Shown in pieces: positions 47,595 through 56,513 of a stretch of 64,000 nucleotides of DNA. The notes under the pieces are model-generated. The model ran no database searches. It had not been told where the DNA came from and saw only the letters and a program-made list of their open reading frames with translations. Location: NCBI RefSeq assembly GCF_016595245.1, contig NZ_JAENHM010000025.1, positions 186,001-250,000 on the forward strand, given 5' to 3'. Both the position numbers and the translations under genes were made by a program. The number at the start of each line of letters is the position of its first letter. Positions within the stretch are counted from its first letter, which is position 1. Origin of the DNA: Azospirillum endophyticum. Lineage in GTDB: Bacteria > Pseudomonadota > Alphaproteobacteria > Azospirillales > Azospirillaceae.

Positions 47595-49109
47595 ATGCCG
47601 TCCCCCATCCGTCTCGTCGCCGCTCCGCTGTTCGTCGCCATGCTCGGTGCGGCCCTGCCCGCCTGGGCGCAGAACGGCACGCTGACCTTCCTGCACGTCA
47701 ACGACGTCTACGAGATCGCTCCGGTGAAGGGACAGGGCGGTTTCGGACCGTTGATGACCCTGCTGAAGCGCGAGCGCGCGGCGGCCCCGGACGCGGTCAC
47801 CACGGTCGGCGGCGATTTCCTGTCGCCGTCGCTGCTGTCGGGCACGACGCGGGGCGAGCAGATGATCGCGCTGTTCAACGCCATCGGCGTCGATGCGGTG
47901 ACCTTCGGCAACCATGAATTCGACTTCGGACCCGACCTGCTGAAGCAACGCATGGCCGAATCGAAGTTTCCCTGGATCGGTAGCAATGTGCGCTCGGCCG
48001 ACGGGTCCGCCTTCGCCGACACGGTGCCGAACTGGACAAGGACCATCGACGGCATCACCGTCGGCTTCCTCGGCCTGATCACTCCCGACACCGCCCGCCT
48101 GTCGAGCGCCGGGCCGGGCCTCAGCTTCTCCCCGGTCCTGGAAACGGCGGCGGCGGCGGTCAAGGATCTGCGGGCCAGGGGGGCGGCGGTCGTCGTGGCG
48201 CTGACCCACCTGACGATCGAGGAGGACCGGGAGCTGGCGTCCAAGGTCAAGGGCATCGACCTGATCTTGGGCGGCCACGATCATGACCCGATCAGTTTCT
48301 ACGAGGGATCGACCCTGATCCTGAAGGCCGGACACGACGCGCAGTATCTCGGCATCGTGAAGCTCGCCGTCGCGACCAAGGACGCCGGCAAGGGGCCGGT
48401 GACCACCACCATGCCGGCGGAATGGCGCTTCGTCACCACGGCCGGCGTCGCCCCGGATCCGGAGGTCGAGGCGGTGGTGGAAGGCTACACCAAGCGCCTG
48501 GACAGCGATCTGGCCGCGGTGATCGGCACCACGGCAACCGAACTGGACAGCCGCAAGGACGTGGTGCGCAGCCGCGAATCCAGCATGGGCAACCTGATCG
48601 CCGACGCCCTGCGCGACACGCTGAAGGCCGATGTCGCCATCACCAACGGCGGCGGCATCCGCGCCGACGCGCTGCACCCGGCAGGGTCCAAGCTGACCCG
48701 CAGGGACATCTTCGCCGAGCTGCCCTTCGGCAATGTCGGCGTGCTGGTGGAGATGTCGGGACAGGATCTGATCTCCACCCTCGAACACGGTGTCGGCAAG
48801 GTGGAGGAGAAGGCCGGCCGCTTCCCCCAGGTTTCCGGCCTGACCATGGCCTATGATCCCAAGGCGCCGTCCGGGCGGCGGGTGACGGCCGTGACGGTCG
48901 GCGGCAAGCCGCTCGATCCGCAGGCGACCTACCGCGTCGCCACCAACGACTACATGCTGAAGGGGGGCGACGGCTATGCCGCCTTCCCGCGCGCCAAAGT
49001 GATCGTCGATGCGTCTGGAGCGGTGTTGCTGGCAACCATCGTGATGAACTACGTCGAAGCCAAGAAAACGGTCGCGCCCGCGGTGGATGGCCGGATCGTG
49101 ACAAAATAA
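47595..49109 (+). CDS. Periplasmic 5'-nucleotidase/metallophosphatase (UshA-like)
   Basis: A 504-residue exported phosphoesterase. A Sec signal (cut near AWAQ, residue 23) is followed by the two-metal calcineurin-type domain: HVNDVYE, GGDFLSPS, GNHEFD and GGHDHD. The C-terminal 5'-nucleotidase domain includes NGGGIRADA and the substrate-stacking region NDYMLKGGDGY. It hydrolyses extracellular nucleotides or sugar nucleotides. Confidence 0.93.
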   Translation: MPSPIRLVAAPLFVAMLGAALPAWAQNGTLTFLHVNDVYEIAPVKGQGGFGPLMTLLKRERAAAPDAVTTVGGDFLSPSLLSGTTRGEQMIALFNAIGVDAVTFGNHEFDFGPDLLKQRMAESKFPWIGSNVRSADGSAFADTVPNWTRTIDGITVGFLGLITPDTARLSSAGPGLSFSPVLETAAAAVKDLRARGAAVVVALTHLTIEEDRELASKVKGIDLILGGHDHDPISFYEGSTLILKAGHDAQYLGIVKLAVATKDAGKGPVTTTMPAEWRFVTTAGVAPDPEVEAVVEGYTKRLDSDLAAVIGTTATELDSRKDVVRSRESSMGNLIADALRDTLKADVAITNGGGIRADALHPAGSKLTRRDIFAELPFGNVGVLVEMSGQDLISTLEHGVGKVEEKAGRFPQVSGLTMAYDPKAPSGRRVTAVTVGGKPLDPQATYRVATNDYMLKGGDGYAAFPRAKVIVDASGAVLLATIVMNYVEAKKTVAPAVDGRIVTK

Positions 49110-49218
49110 CGCAGCGGCCGGGACATTATCCGGCTCTCGGGCGACACTCCGTTGCGCGAGGCCGGCATTTGCCTTTAGGGTAACCCGTCCGCCCTATATC
49201 CGCGCCGAAGGCCGCCGC

Positions 49219-50262
49219 ATGTCCGACACCCTGACCAAGCGCTCCAACGATTTCGCCCAGACCTTCAACGCCGCCCATGGCGAGGCCGGTCTGGGCCGGG
49301 TGTCGATCGCCCATGTCCTTCAGCGCATCCAGTCCGACCCGAACTTCCTCTTCGACGAGGAGTTCCGTCAGGGTGCCGGCCAATGCCCGTTCCATGCCGG
49401 GAAGACCGAGGGAGCGGGGGCAGGACCTGCCCCGATCCCGCAGGACGATGCCGACAAGGTGGTGGTCAACAGCCTGCTGGCCCTGCTGTTCAACCGCCTG
49501 CGCGATCACATCGCGGAGAAGCTGCCCTTCGACGCCGACGGCCGGCCGATGCTGCCGATCCCGCCACGCTCGCCGCATGGGCTGGACCCGGCCGACCGCG
49601 CCGCCATGGCGGCGGCGGCGCCGGATGTCTTCTGTTCCGTCCTGCGCGATGCGACCTGCCACCTGCTGGATGGGCTGATCACCGGCTGGGCCGTCGATCT
49701 GGTGCGGGAGGAAGAGCATTTCCGCTCGCTCGGGTCCGGCGAGATCTCGCTCGACGCGGCGGCGACCTTCGTCCTGCGCACGGCGCTGGAGCATTCGCCG
49801 CTCTATCAGCGGGCCGGCTACGACATGCTGTCGATCACCAAGACCGGCAGCCACACGGCGATCCACATCTGCTGGGCGATGGTGGAGGCGGCCCCGCTGC
49901 TGGTGCCGGGACAGGACGCCGCCTTTTACGACGACCTCGTCCACCGCAGCCTGAAGCAGATCGTGCCGCTGTCGATGGCCAGCCTGGGGATGCTGGTCCA
50001 TTACATGGAGGAAAGCGGGATCGAGCCGGCCGACGGGCTGGCCGTGCACCGGCTGCCCAAGGACCAGACCGCCTTCGTGCTGGACGGCAACGGCCTGATC
50101 CGGCTGAACGCCGACCCCATCGTCACCTTCGCCAAGCCGGGCGAGCGCTACTACACCGGCTGCCCGGCCTTCTACACCACCAACCTGATCAAGCTCTATC
50201 TCGACATCGTCGCCGGGCTGGCCCTCGACTACTCCGTCTACGACCGCCTGCAGGAGGGCTGA
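49219..50262 (+). CDS. Unknown conserved protein, paralogue A (347 aa)
   Basis: I do not recognise the family. It is a soluble, mostly helical protein without signal peptide. It shares blocks along its whole length with the next gene: CPxH near residue 57, LRDHI, RDAxCHLLD near 145, the invariant GYDMLSITKTGSHTA near 199, SLKQ, and GERxYTGCPAFY near the end. Four Cys and several His are conserved between the copies, so metal or haem binding is possible. Compared with its partner it has an insertion after CPFH. The pair is probably co-transcribed (5-bp gap). Confidence 0.75.
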   Translation: MSDTLTKRSNDFAQTFNAAHGEAGLGRVSIAHVLQRIQSDPNFLFDEEFRQGAGQCPFHAGKTEGAGAGPAPIPQDDADKVVVNSLLALLFNRLRDHIAEKLPFDADGRPMLPIPPRSPHGLDPADRAAMAAAAPDVFCSVLRDATCHLLDGLITGWAVDLVREEEHFRSLGSGEISLDAAATFVLRTALEHSPLYQRAGYDMLSITKTGSHTAIHICWAMVEAAPLLVPGQDAAFYDDLVHRSLKQIVPLSMASLGMLVHYMEESGIEPADGLAVHRLPKDQTAFVLDGNGLIRLNADPIVTFAKPGERYYTGCPAFYTTNLIKLYLDIVAGLALDYSVYDRLQEG

Positions 50263-50267
50263 GAGCG

Positions 50268-51266
50268 ATGGCCCGGACCAACGACTTCGCCCTGACCTAT
50301 GCCGGGGCGCATGAGGACGCCGGGATGACCCGGATCAACCTCGCCCCCATCCTGCACCGCATCGCCGAGGACCCCGGCTATCTTCTCAGCGAGGAGTTGC
50401 TGACGCTCGCCGGCCATTGCCCGGCTCATGCCGATACCCGCAAGGAGGATTTCGAGAAGGTCGCGATCAACACGCTCCTGGGGTTCCTCTACGTCGACCT
50501 GCGGGAGCACATCATCGCCCGCATGCCGCTGGACGAGGCCGGGCATCTGGTGCTGTCGACCCCGCCGGACTCGCCGCACCGGCTCGATTTCGCCGATCCG
50601 GACGGCATGGCCGCCGCCGATCCCGACCGCATGGTCGGCTTCCTGCGCGATGCCGTCTGCCACCTGCTGGACGCCATCATCAAGGACTGGGCGATCAAGG
50701 TGATGATGGAGGAGGAGCGCTGCCGGGCGGAAGGGACGATCACCGACATGGCCGCCGCCGGCTATGTGCTGGGGCGCGAGCTGCAGAAATCGGTCCTGCA
50801 CGGGCCATCCGGCTACGACATGCTGTCGATCACCAAGACCGGCAGCCACACGGCGCTCCATGTCTGCTGGAATCTGGTGGAGGCGGCGCCACTGCTGCGC
50901 CCGGGTCTGGAGGCCGCCGCCTATGACGATCTTGCCCGCCGCAGCCTGAAGCAGGTGCTGCCGCTCGCCATGGGCAGCCTGGGCATGCTGTGCCAGTTCA
51001 TGGCGGCGGGAAAGATCGAGGCCGACGACCACCAGGCCATCCACCCGCTGCGCATCGACCAGTCGGCCTTCCTCTATGATCCGGACAAGGATCTGATCGT
51101 CCTGAACACCGACCTGATCGAACCGACCGCGATGGCGGGCGAGCGCCATTACACCGGCTGCCCGGCCTTCTATGCCAACGGACTCATCAACCTTTACATG
51201 GAAGTCGTGCTGACGCTCGCGGCCCAATACGGCATGTATGTACGGCTGCAGGACAGGGTGGCATGA
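50268..51266 (+). CDS. Unknown conserved protein, paralogue B (332 aa)
   Basis: Tandem paralogue of the previous gene, clearly homologous end to end but divergent. It begins MARTNDFALTYAGAHEDAG and keeps the CPAH, LREHI, RDAVCHLLD, GYDMLSITKTGSHTA, HVCW and GERHYTGCPAFY blocks. The region between residues 60 and 100 differs most. Function unknown; no signal peptide or membrane segment. The ATG at 50268 follows a weak GAGAG site 5 bp after the previous stop. Confidence 0.75.
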   Translation: MARTNDFALTYAGAHEDAGMTRINLAPILHRIAEDPGYLLSEELLTLAGHCPAHADTRKEDFEKVAINTLLGFLYVDLREHIIARMPLDEAGHLVLSTPPDSPHRLDFADPDGMAAADPDRMVGFLRDAVCHLLDAIIKDWAIKVMMEEERCRAEGTITDMAAAGYVLGRELQKSVLHGPSGYDMLSITKTGSHTALHVCWNLVEAAPLLRPGLEAAAYDDLARRSLKQVLPLAMGSLGMLCQFMAAGKIEADDHQAIHPLRIDQSAFLYDPDKDLIVLNTDLIEPTAMAGERHYTGCPAFYANGLINLYMEVVLTLAAQYGMYVRLQDRVA

Positions 51267-51288
51267 CCCTCCGGCGTAATCGAGGTTC

Positions 51289-51327
51289 TTGACGGAACGC
51301 CGACCATGCCTATGTTGGCGTTCCGTC
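51289..51327 (+). promoter_or_regulatory. Palindromic promoter/operator of the phosphatase gene
   Basis: TTGACG (51289-51294), 16-bp spacer, TATGTT (51311-51316) forms a plausible sigma-70 promoter. Perfect 11-bp inverted repeats GACGGAACGCC (51291-51301) and GGCGTTCCGTC (51317-51327) overlap the -35 and the start region, as in a repressor operator. They could also form an RNA hairpin. Confidence 0.6.
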
Positions 51328-51345
51328 AGAATCGGAAGGTTTGAG

Positions 51346-52068
51346 TTGGCGAAGAAAAGCACCCTGCGGGCGGTCACCACCACCGCGCTGGCCGATGCGA
51401 TCAAGCGCAATCGCAGCCGCATGGCGACGCCGTGGCAGCGGGCACTCGGCCATCTGGAAAGCGTGTTCATCGACCATGCCTGCTTCCGGCTGATCTATTC
51501 CAACACCTACCGCATCTCGCCCGACATGTACCGGGCGAGCCAGCCCTCGCCCTCGCACATCGCGGCGGCGGCGCGCAACGGGGTGAAGACGATCCTGAAC
51601 CTGCGCGGTTCGCGCGACTGCGCCTCCTACATCCTGGAGGCGGAGGCCTGCCGTGCACAGGGGTTGGAACTGGTCGATTTTCCGGTCAACTCCCGCGACA
51701 TGCCGAAGAAGGAAACCCTTCTGAAGGCACGCGAGCTGTTCAGGACTATGACCTATCCGGCACTGATGCACTGCAAGTCGGGCGCCGACCGTGCCGGCTT
51801 CATGTCGACGCTGTATCTGTTCGCCCATGAAGGCCAGCCGCTCGACCAGGCGATGAAGCAGCTGTCCTGGAAATACGGCCACTTCAAGCAGGCCAAGACC
51901 GGCATCCTCGATTACTTCTTCGAGCTGTATGCCGCCTACAACCAGAAACGTCCGATCGCCTTCTGGGACTGGGTCGAGCGCGTCTATGACCCGGTGGAAG
52001 CCAAGGCGAGCTTCCGCTCGCGCGAATGGGCGGATACGGTGGTCGACCGGGTGCTGGGCCGCGAATAA
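51346..52068 (+). CDS. Protein tyrosine/dual-specificity phosphatase-like protein
   Basis: A 240-residue cytoplasmic protein with the PTP active-site loop HCKSGADRAGF (Cys and Arg of CX5R, about residues 143-150) and the preceding general-acid region VDFPVNSRDMP. The upstream SNTYRISPDMYRASQPSP is typical of this bacterial group. The best start is the TTG at 51346 with a GGAAGG site 6 bp upstream; a TTG at 51289 lies inside the promoter. Targets unknown; such enzymes act on phosphotyrosine or phosphoinositide-like substrates. Confidence 0.85.
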   Translation: MAKKSTLRAVTTTALADAIKRNRSRMATPWQRALGHLESVFIDHACFRLIYSNTYRISPDMYRASQPSPSHIAAAARNGVKTILNLRGSRDCASYILEAEACRAQGLELVDFPVNSRDMPKKETLLKARELFRTMTYPALMHCKSGADRAGFMSTLYLFAHEGQPLDQAMKQLSWKYGHFKQAKTGILDYFFELYAAYNQKRPIAFWDWVERVYDPVEAKASFRSREWADTVVDRVLGRE

Positions 52069-52083
52069 GGCGGCCCGTTCCCT

Positions 52084-52740
52084 TCAGCGGGCGACGTACC
52101 AGTCGGCGCGGTGGTTGAACGAGACGAAGGCGTTCAGCACCGCGGCGCCCAGCATCGACGCCAGCAGCGCCGGCCAATCCAGGACGAAGGCGGCGGCCGA
52201 GAATACCGCCACGTCGAACAGAGCCTGCATCCAACCGGCGCGGAAGCCGGTCTTTTCCTGCAGATAATAGGCCAGGATGCCGACACCGCCGCCGCTGGCG
52301 CCGTGGCGGAACAGGGCGATCACTCCGATCCCGACGCAGAAGCCGGCCAGCACCGCCGCGACATAGGGGTTGATGGCGCTGAAGCTCATCATCGTCGGCA
52401 GCAGGCCGGACAGCAGGGCGATGCCGGTCACCGCGATCAGCGATTTGATCGTGAAGCCGACGCCGATCCGGGCCAGCGCAAGAAAATAGAAGGGCAGGTT
52501 GACCAGGAAGAACAGTGTTCCGAAATCGATGCCCGTCGCGTAAGAAATCACAAAGGCCAACCCCGCCGCCTGCCCGGTGACCAGTCCAGCGGCATGAAGG
52601 ATGGCGATGCCGAAGGACGTCATGACGACGCCGAACAATTGTCCCTGCAAATTATCAAAGAAACTATGCGCTGCGCGTGGACGCTCGTAAGTGACGGATG
52701 CCGAGGACGACGAAATAGCCGAGGTAGAATTGTTCGTCAT
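52084..52740 (-). CDS. YitT family membrane protein, second copy
   Basis: A 218-residue short YitT/DUF161 protein, distantly similar to the gene at 24222. Hydrophobic helices include VVMTSFGIAILHAAGLVTGQ and the RHGASGGGVGILAYYLQEKTGF motif. The ATG at 52740 has an AGGGG site; a GTG 9 bp earlier is possible. The N-terminal 25 residues are Ser/Thr-rich. Function unknown. Confidence 0.88.
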   Translation of the reverse strand: MTNNSTSAISSSSASVTYERPRAAHSFFDNLQGQLFGVVMTSFGIAILHAAGLVTGQAAGLAFVISYATGIDFGTLFFLVNLPFYFLALARIGVGFTIKSLIAVTGIALLSGLLPTMMSFSAINPYVAAVLAGFCVGIGVIALFRHGASGGGVGILAYYLQEKTGFRAGWMQALFDVAVFSAAAFVLDWPALLASMLGAAVLNAFVSFNHRADWYVAR

Positions 52741-52888
52741 GCCAATCACCCCTTGGTCTTGCCCGTGTGTCTACACGCGACGACCAATATAGGTCATTTT
52801 CACTGACCTATCCATACTTCGCTTCGGCAAGGGGGGAGCTATGCGATCTTCGGGGGAGTGACGGAGGCGGCAGTCCTTTGGTGCCGGC

Positions 52889-53236
52889 TTAAGCCGCCTT
52901 CAGCATGAAGTCGACATGCACGGCATCGTATGGAAACTCGAACCTGCCATCGGCGCCCCGCTGGATGATCCCGGCGTCAATCAAGGCATGGACATCGGCA
53001 TGCACGGCCTTGACGTCACGCTCGACGCGCCGCGCAATCTCGCGCAAGGCCAGTGGTCCTTGACCGGTCATTGTGCGCAACAATTCCCAGCGTTTCGCAG
53101 TCAGCACCTTCCAGAGCAGTTCGGGGCTGGCGAAGCCAATGCGCGCACCGTCGTCGGCCCCGCCACTGCTCCAGGCGCTTTGGAAAGCAGCGAGGCCATC
53201 GGCAAGGCTGGTCACCTCAAGCGTCAGCGTGTTCAT
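52889..53236 (-). CDS. TumA/HVO_A0114-like antitoxin, HTH protein
   Basis: A 115-residue protein with a winged-helix-like C-terminal half (LREIARRVERDVKAVHADVHALIDAGIIQR), matching the HVO_A0114-type putative antitoxin family. A GGAGG site lies 7 bp before the ATG at 53236, which is inside the toxin gene (20-bp overlap). It likely neutralises TumE and represses the pair. Lower GC bias than surrounding genes. Confidence 0.8.
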   Translation of the reverse strand: MNTLTLEVTSLADGLAAFQSAWSSGGADDGARIGFASPELLWKVLTAKRWELLRTMTGQGPLALREIARRVERDVKAVHADVHALIDAGIIQRGADGRFEFPYDAVHVDFMLKAA

Positions 53237-53513
53237 CGAGCCACCTCCGTACATCACCTTCGAAATCAGCAATCAGGCGGTCCACCCCTTCGAAGCGATA
53301 AGGATGCTCCTCCATGCCAACGTGACGATGGTCGCCCTTACCGGCTTCATTGTCATATCGGAGGATGCACACACCTCCAACGACCAGAGCCAAGCCATAC
53401 TTGTAACTGTGCTTGCTGCCACGGACCGGAAACGGCACCTCCCAAAGCAGCATTTCCACAAATGCGATTGGAGTCAGAACAATGCGGCGGTTTACCAGCG
53501 CTCGGGCCTTCAT
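53217..53513 (-). CDS. TumE/DUF6516-like toxin
   Basis: A 98-residue protein with the DUF6516/TumE pattern: GSKHSYKYGLALVVGG, RYDNEAGKGDHRHVG and FEGVDRLIADFEGDVRRW. These are predicted RNase-type toxins of type II modules. The ATG at 53513 lacks a Shine-Dalgarno and is about where a TTGACA promoter (53549-53544, minus) would start transcription, so it may be leaderless; the frame is open to 53561. Confidence 0.78.
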   Translation of the reverse strand: MKARALVNRRIVLTPIAFVEMLLWEVPFPVRGSKHSYKYGLALVVGGVCILRYDNEAGKGDHRHVGMEEHPYRFEGVDRLIADFEGDVRRWLDEHADA

Positions 53514-53586
53514 GTTGGAGAAAATGCCAACGCTTGATGATGTTGTCAACCATTCCAACATTTGCCGGTGGTATCACTCGACCCGG

Positions 53587-54564
53587 TTACGCAGCCAAGG
53601 TCCGGGCCAGCGTATCGCCGTCGACGTTGCGGCCGGACAGCACCGCGACCGTCCGCCCGGTGCGCCCCAACCGCCCGCCGAGCACGGCGGCCACGCCCGC
53701 GGCTCCCGCCCCCTCGGCCACCACGCCGAAAGACCGGTGCAAGGCTCGCATCGCGGACGCGATCTCCCCCTCCTCGACCTCGACCACCCGGTCGACCAGT
53801 GTGTCGACGATCACCTGCGGCAGTTTGCCAAGCGCATGGACGTTGATGCCGTCGGCCAGCGTCGGGCCGCCGCGCCGGGCGAGGCGCACGCCGATCACCC
53901 GCACCCACGGGCGCTGGGCCTTCACCGCGGCGGCCACACCGGCCAGCAATCCGCCGCCGCCGACCGGCACCACCACCGTGTCCACGTCCGGGCGGTCGGC
54001 CAGGATCTCCAGCCCGACCGTGCCCTGCCCGGCGATCACGTCGGGATCGTCATAGGGGTGGAGGAAGGTCAGCCGCCGCTCGACCGCCAGTTCCAGCGCC
54101 CTGCCCTTGGCCTCGCCCACCGTGGCGCCATGCAGCACCACCTCGGCCCCCAGTTCGGCCGTCCGTTCCACCTTGCAGCGGGGGGCGGTCTCGGGCATCA
54201 CGATGGTGGCCTTGACGCCCAGCCGGGCGGCATGCAGCGCCACCCCCTGCGCATGGTTGCCGGCCGACATCGCCACCACTCCGCCGGCACGCTCCGGCGC
54301 CGTCAGCCGCAGCAGGCGGTTCAGCGCGCCGCGCTCCTTGAAGGCGCCGGTGGCCTGGAACACCTCCGCCTTCAGCCACAGGTCACGATCCAGCGTGGGG
54401 GCATGCAGCAGGGGCGTGCGAACGATCTGGCCGGACAGCCGGCGGGCGGCATCGGTCACCGCCGACAGCGGCAACCATGCCGGCAAACGGTCTTCAAGGT
54501 CCGGGGTATGAACGGGCGTGCAGACGGACAGTGTGCGCGCGGCATCGGCATGCGCGGTGAACAT
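53587..54564 (-). CDS. Threonine/serine dehydratase-like PLP enzyme
   Basis: A 325-residue fold-type II PLP enzyme. The lysine is in ATGAFKERGALN, the phosphate-binding loop is SAGNHAQG, and VVPVGGGGLLAGV is the Gly-rich PLP region. It lacks a C-terminal regulatory ACT domain, as in catabolic threonine dehydratases and serine racemases. The ATG at 54564 has GAGG 9 bp upstream and the conserved region begins soon after; the frame is open to 54681. Confidence 0.9.
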   Translation of the reverse strand: MFTAHADAARTLSVCTPVHTPDLEDRLPAWLPLSAVTDAARRLSGQIVRTPLLHAPTLDRDLWLKAEVFQATGAFKERGALNRLLRLTAPERAGGVVAMSAGNHAQGVALHAARLGVKATIVMPETAPRCKVERTAELGAEVVLHGATVGEAKGRALELAVERRLTFLHPYDDPDVIAGQGTVGLEILADRPDVDTVVVPVGGGGLLAGVAAAVKAQRPWVRVIGVRLARRGGPTLADGINVHALGKLPQVIVDTLVDRVVEVEEGEIASAMRALHRSFGVVAEGAGAAGVAAVLGGRLGRTGRTVAVLSGRNVDGDTLARTLAA

Positions 54565-55010
54565 CGCGAAGATCCTCGGACGAACGAATTTTTGGGGTAG
54601 GACGGGCGTGACCCGGACCGCCTCAGCGGACCGGGTGAGTAATTCGCGCCGAGCCACACATTCGCTCGCGGAAGCGAACACCGCCGTTGAATGCCGCGAC
54701 TGCCGTCACGGAATTGACCCTGTCATGAACCGGATTGAGGGTTCCGGGAACCACAAGGTGCAGCGACACGCCACACACTCCACACGACCAGTGAACACGA
54801 AGACGGCAACTGTCCGACGCTTTAGAGCGCCGGGCCGGTAATTCGCATTCGCATGGTGTCGGTGGTGTTCATAAGATCTGAATACCCGTTGCAGCGGCGG
54901 CGGTCAAGCCGTCATCGCTCAAAATGTCGCAGGCCATGGCCGCATGTCCGGCGACCGGATCCGGGTTCCGAAACCAGTCCGGTATCACCCGATCCGGTCT
55001 TGTGCCCGCC
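54565..55010. other. Intergenic region, no gene supported
   Basis: About 445 bp between the dehydratase start and the end of the diguanylate cyclase gene. Open frames here (for example 54518-54841 plus) have no ribosome site or family similarity. No repeat or terminator was recognised. Confidence 0.5.
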
Positions 55011-56513
55011 TCAGGTCGCCTCGACCCGGTTCCGCCCAAGCGCCTTGGCACGATAGAGCGCCTGATCGGCCCGGCCCAGCACGCTTTCGACCGAATCCCC
55101 CGGCGGGCGGAGCTGGGTCAGGCCGAAACTCCCGGTCAACCGGAAATGCCTGCCGTCGGCCAGCGTGATCGTCAGCCTGGCCAAGCCGTCGCGCAGACGC
55201 TCCGCGATCACCGCACCGTCGGCATGGGATGTCCCCGGCAGCAGGATGGCGAACTCCTCCCCGCCGATCCGGCCGATATGGTCGGTGGCACGCAGATGGC
55301 TGCGGATCTCCTCCACCGCCCTGCGGATGGCGACGTCGCCGGCCGCATGGCCGAGTTCGTCGTTGATGCGCTTGAAATGGTCGATGTCGAGCATGACGAG
55401 ACAGGCCGCGCCGCCATCCTGACGACTGTCCGGAGCGAGCCCCTGCCCGGAGAGCAGCCGTTCCAGAAGGTCCAGGATATGGCGGCGATTGTAGGCGCCG
55501 CTCAACGGATCCGTGGTGGCGAGGCGATGCAGTTCGTGCTCCATCCGCCGCCGCTCGGTTATGTCGGTGGCGATGCCGATCACTCCCGCGGCCTCGCCGC
55601 CCGGCGTGGCCAGGGGACGCTTGATCACCAGCAGCTCGCGCCTGTCTCCGCCCTCCCCTTCCACGCTGGTCTCGAAGGAGACGGTATCCATGCCGGCCGG
55701 GACCTGCCCGGATTCGGTTCCGTCGATCGCTTGCCGGTCGGTGGTTTGATGATCGAAGGTCCAATCGCTCCCGTCGTCGGCATTCGGAAACAGCTCGCGG
55801 AAGGCACGGTTGCACAGGGCGTAGCGGCCGGCGGCGTCCCTGTACCAGACCGGACTCGGCATCAGTTCCACCAGGTTTTCGATGAAGCGGCGCTGCTCGT
55901 CGGCCACTGCGGTCTGGCGCTCCAGCTCCGCCGTGCGCTCGGCGACGCGGCGTTCCAAAGACTGGTTCAACGTCTCGATGGTGACGAGATCGCACCAGCC
56001 GCGCACGGCGCCCACCAGGCTGGTGAACAGCTTCTGGGCGGTCAGTTCCGCCTTGCTCTTATAGTCGTTGATGTCGTAGGCGACGATGGCTTCCCGCTCC
56101 GGCGCCTGTCCGGGCTGGCCGGTGCGCAGGATGATGCGGATGTGCCGGTTTCCCAGGTCGCGCCGAATGTAATGGACCAGACGCAGCCCGGCGTCCTGGG
56201 TCTCCATCACCACGTCGAGCAGAACCACCGGCACGTCGGAGCGCTGTGCCAGGATCGCCCGCGCCTCCGCCGCCGAAAAGGCGCTGATGACTGCGAAGTG
56301 GCGGCCATCGAACTCGAAATCGTTCAACAGGACGCGCGTCATGGCGTGCACCTGTTCGTCGTCGTCGACCACCAGGATCGGCCAAGGGACCGCGGTCTTC
56401 GACGGCCTTTCCAGCTGCGGTCCGGTTTCGTCGCCGAACAGCAGGTCATCCGGAGACATGTCGCTTCCGATCGTTGCATTCCCAGATGAGACATTCATAT
56501 CCGTTTTACTCAC
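55011..56513 (-). CDS. Response regulator with PAS and GGDEF domains (diguanylate cyclase)
   Basis: A 500-residue cytoplasmic protein. A receiver domain (about 45-165) has phospho-acceptor Asp100 (VVLLDVV), the acidic triplet DDD near 50-52 and Lys152. A linker with coiled-coil (EAR-type, LNQSLERRVAERTAELERQ) leads to a PAS domain (about 210-320). The C-terminal GGDEF domain has an intact GGEEF (417-421) and should make c-di-GMP. It overlaps the SBP gene by 4 bp (GTGA); an ATG at 56498 is an alternative start. Last gene of a three-gene signalling operon. Confidence 0.93.
   Translation of the reverse strand: MSKTDMNVSSGNATIGSDMSPDDLLFGDETGPQLERPSKTAVPWPILVVDDDEQVHAMTRVLLNDFEFDGRHFAVISAFSAAEARAILAQRSDVPVVLLDVVMETQDAGLRLVHYIRRDLGNRHIRIILRTGQPGQAPEREAIVAYDINDYKSKAELTAQKLFTSLVGAVRGWCDLVTIETLNQSLERRVAERTAELERQTAVADEQRRFIENLVELMPSPVWYRDAAGRYALCNRAFRELFPNADDGSDWTFDHQTTDRQAIDGTESGQVPAGMDTVSFETSVEGEGGDRRELLVIKRPLATPGGEAAGVIGIATDITERRRMEHELHRLATTDPLSGAYNRRHILDLLERLLSGQGLAPDSRQDGGAACLVMLDIDHFKRINDELGHAAGDVAIRRAVEEIRSHLRATDHIGRIGGEEFAILLPGTSHADGAVIAERLRDGLARLTITLADGRHFRLTGSFGLTQLRPPGDSVESVLGRADQALYRAKALGRNRVEAT

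Noticed and set aside
54518..54841. 107-codon plus-strand frame upstream of the dehydratase
   Set aside because: Overlaps the dehydratase start antisense, no ribosome site and no family similarity.
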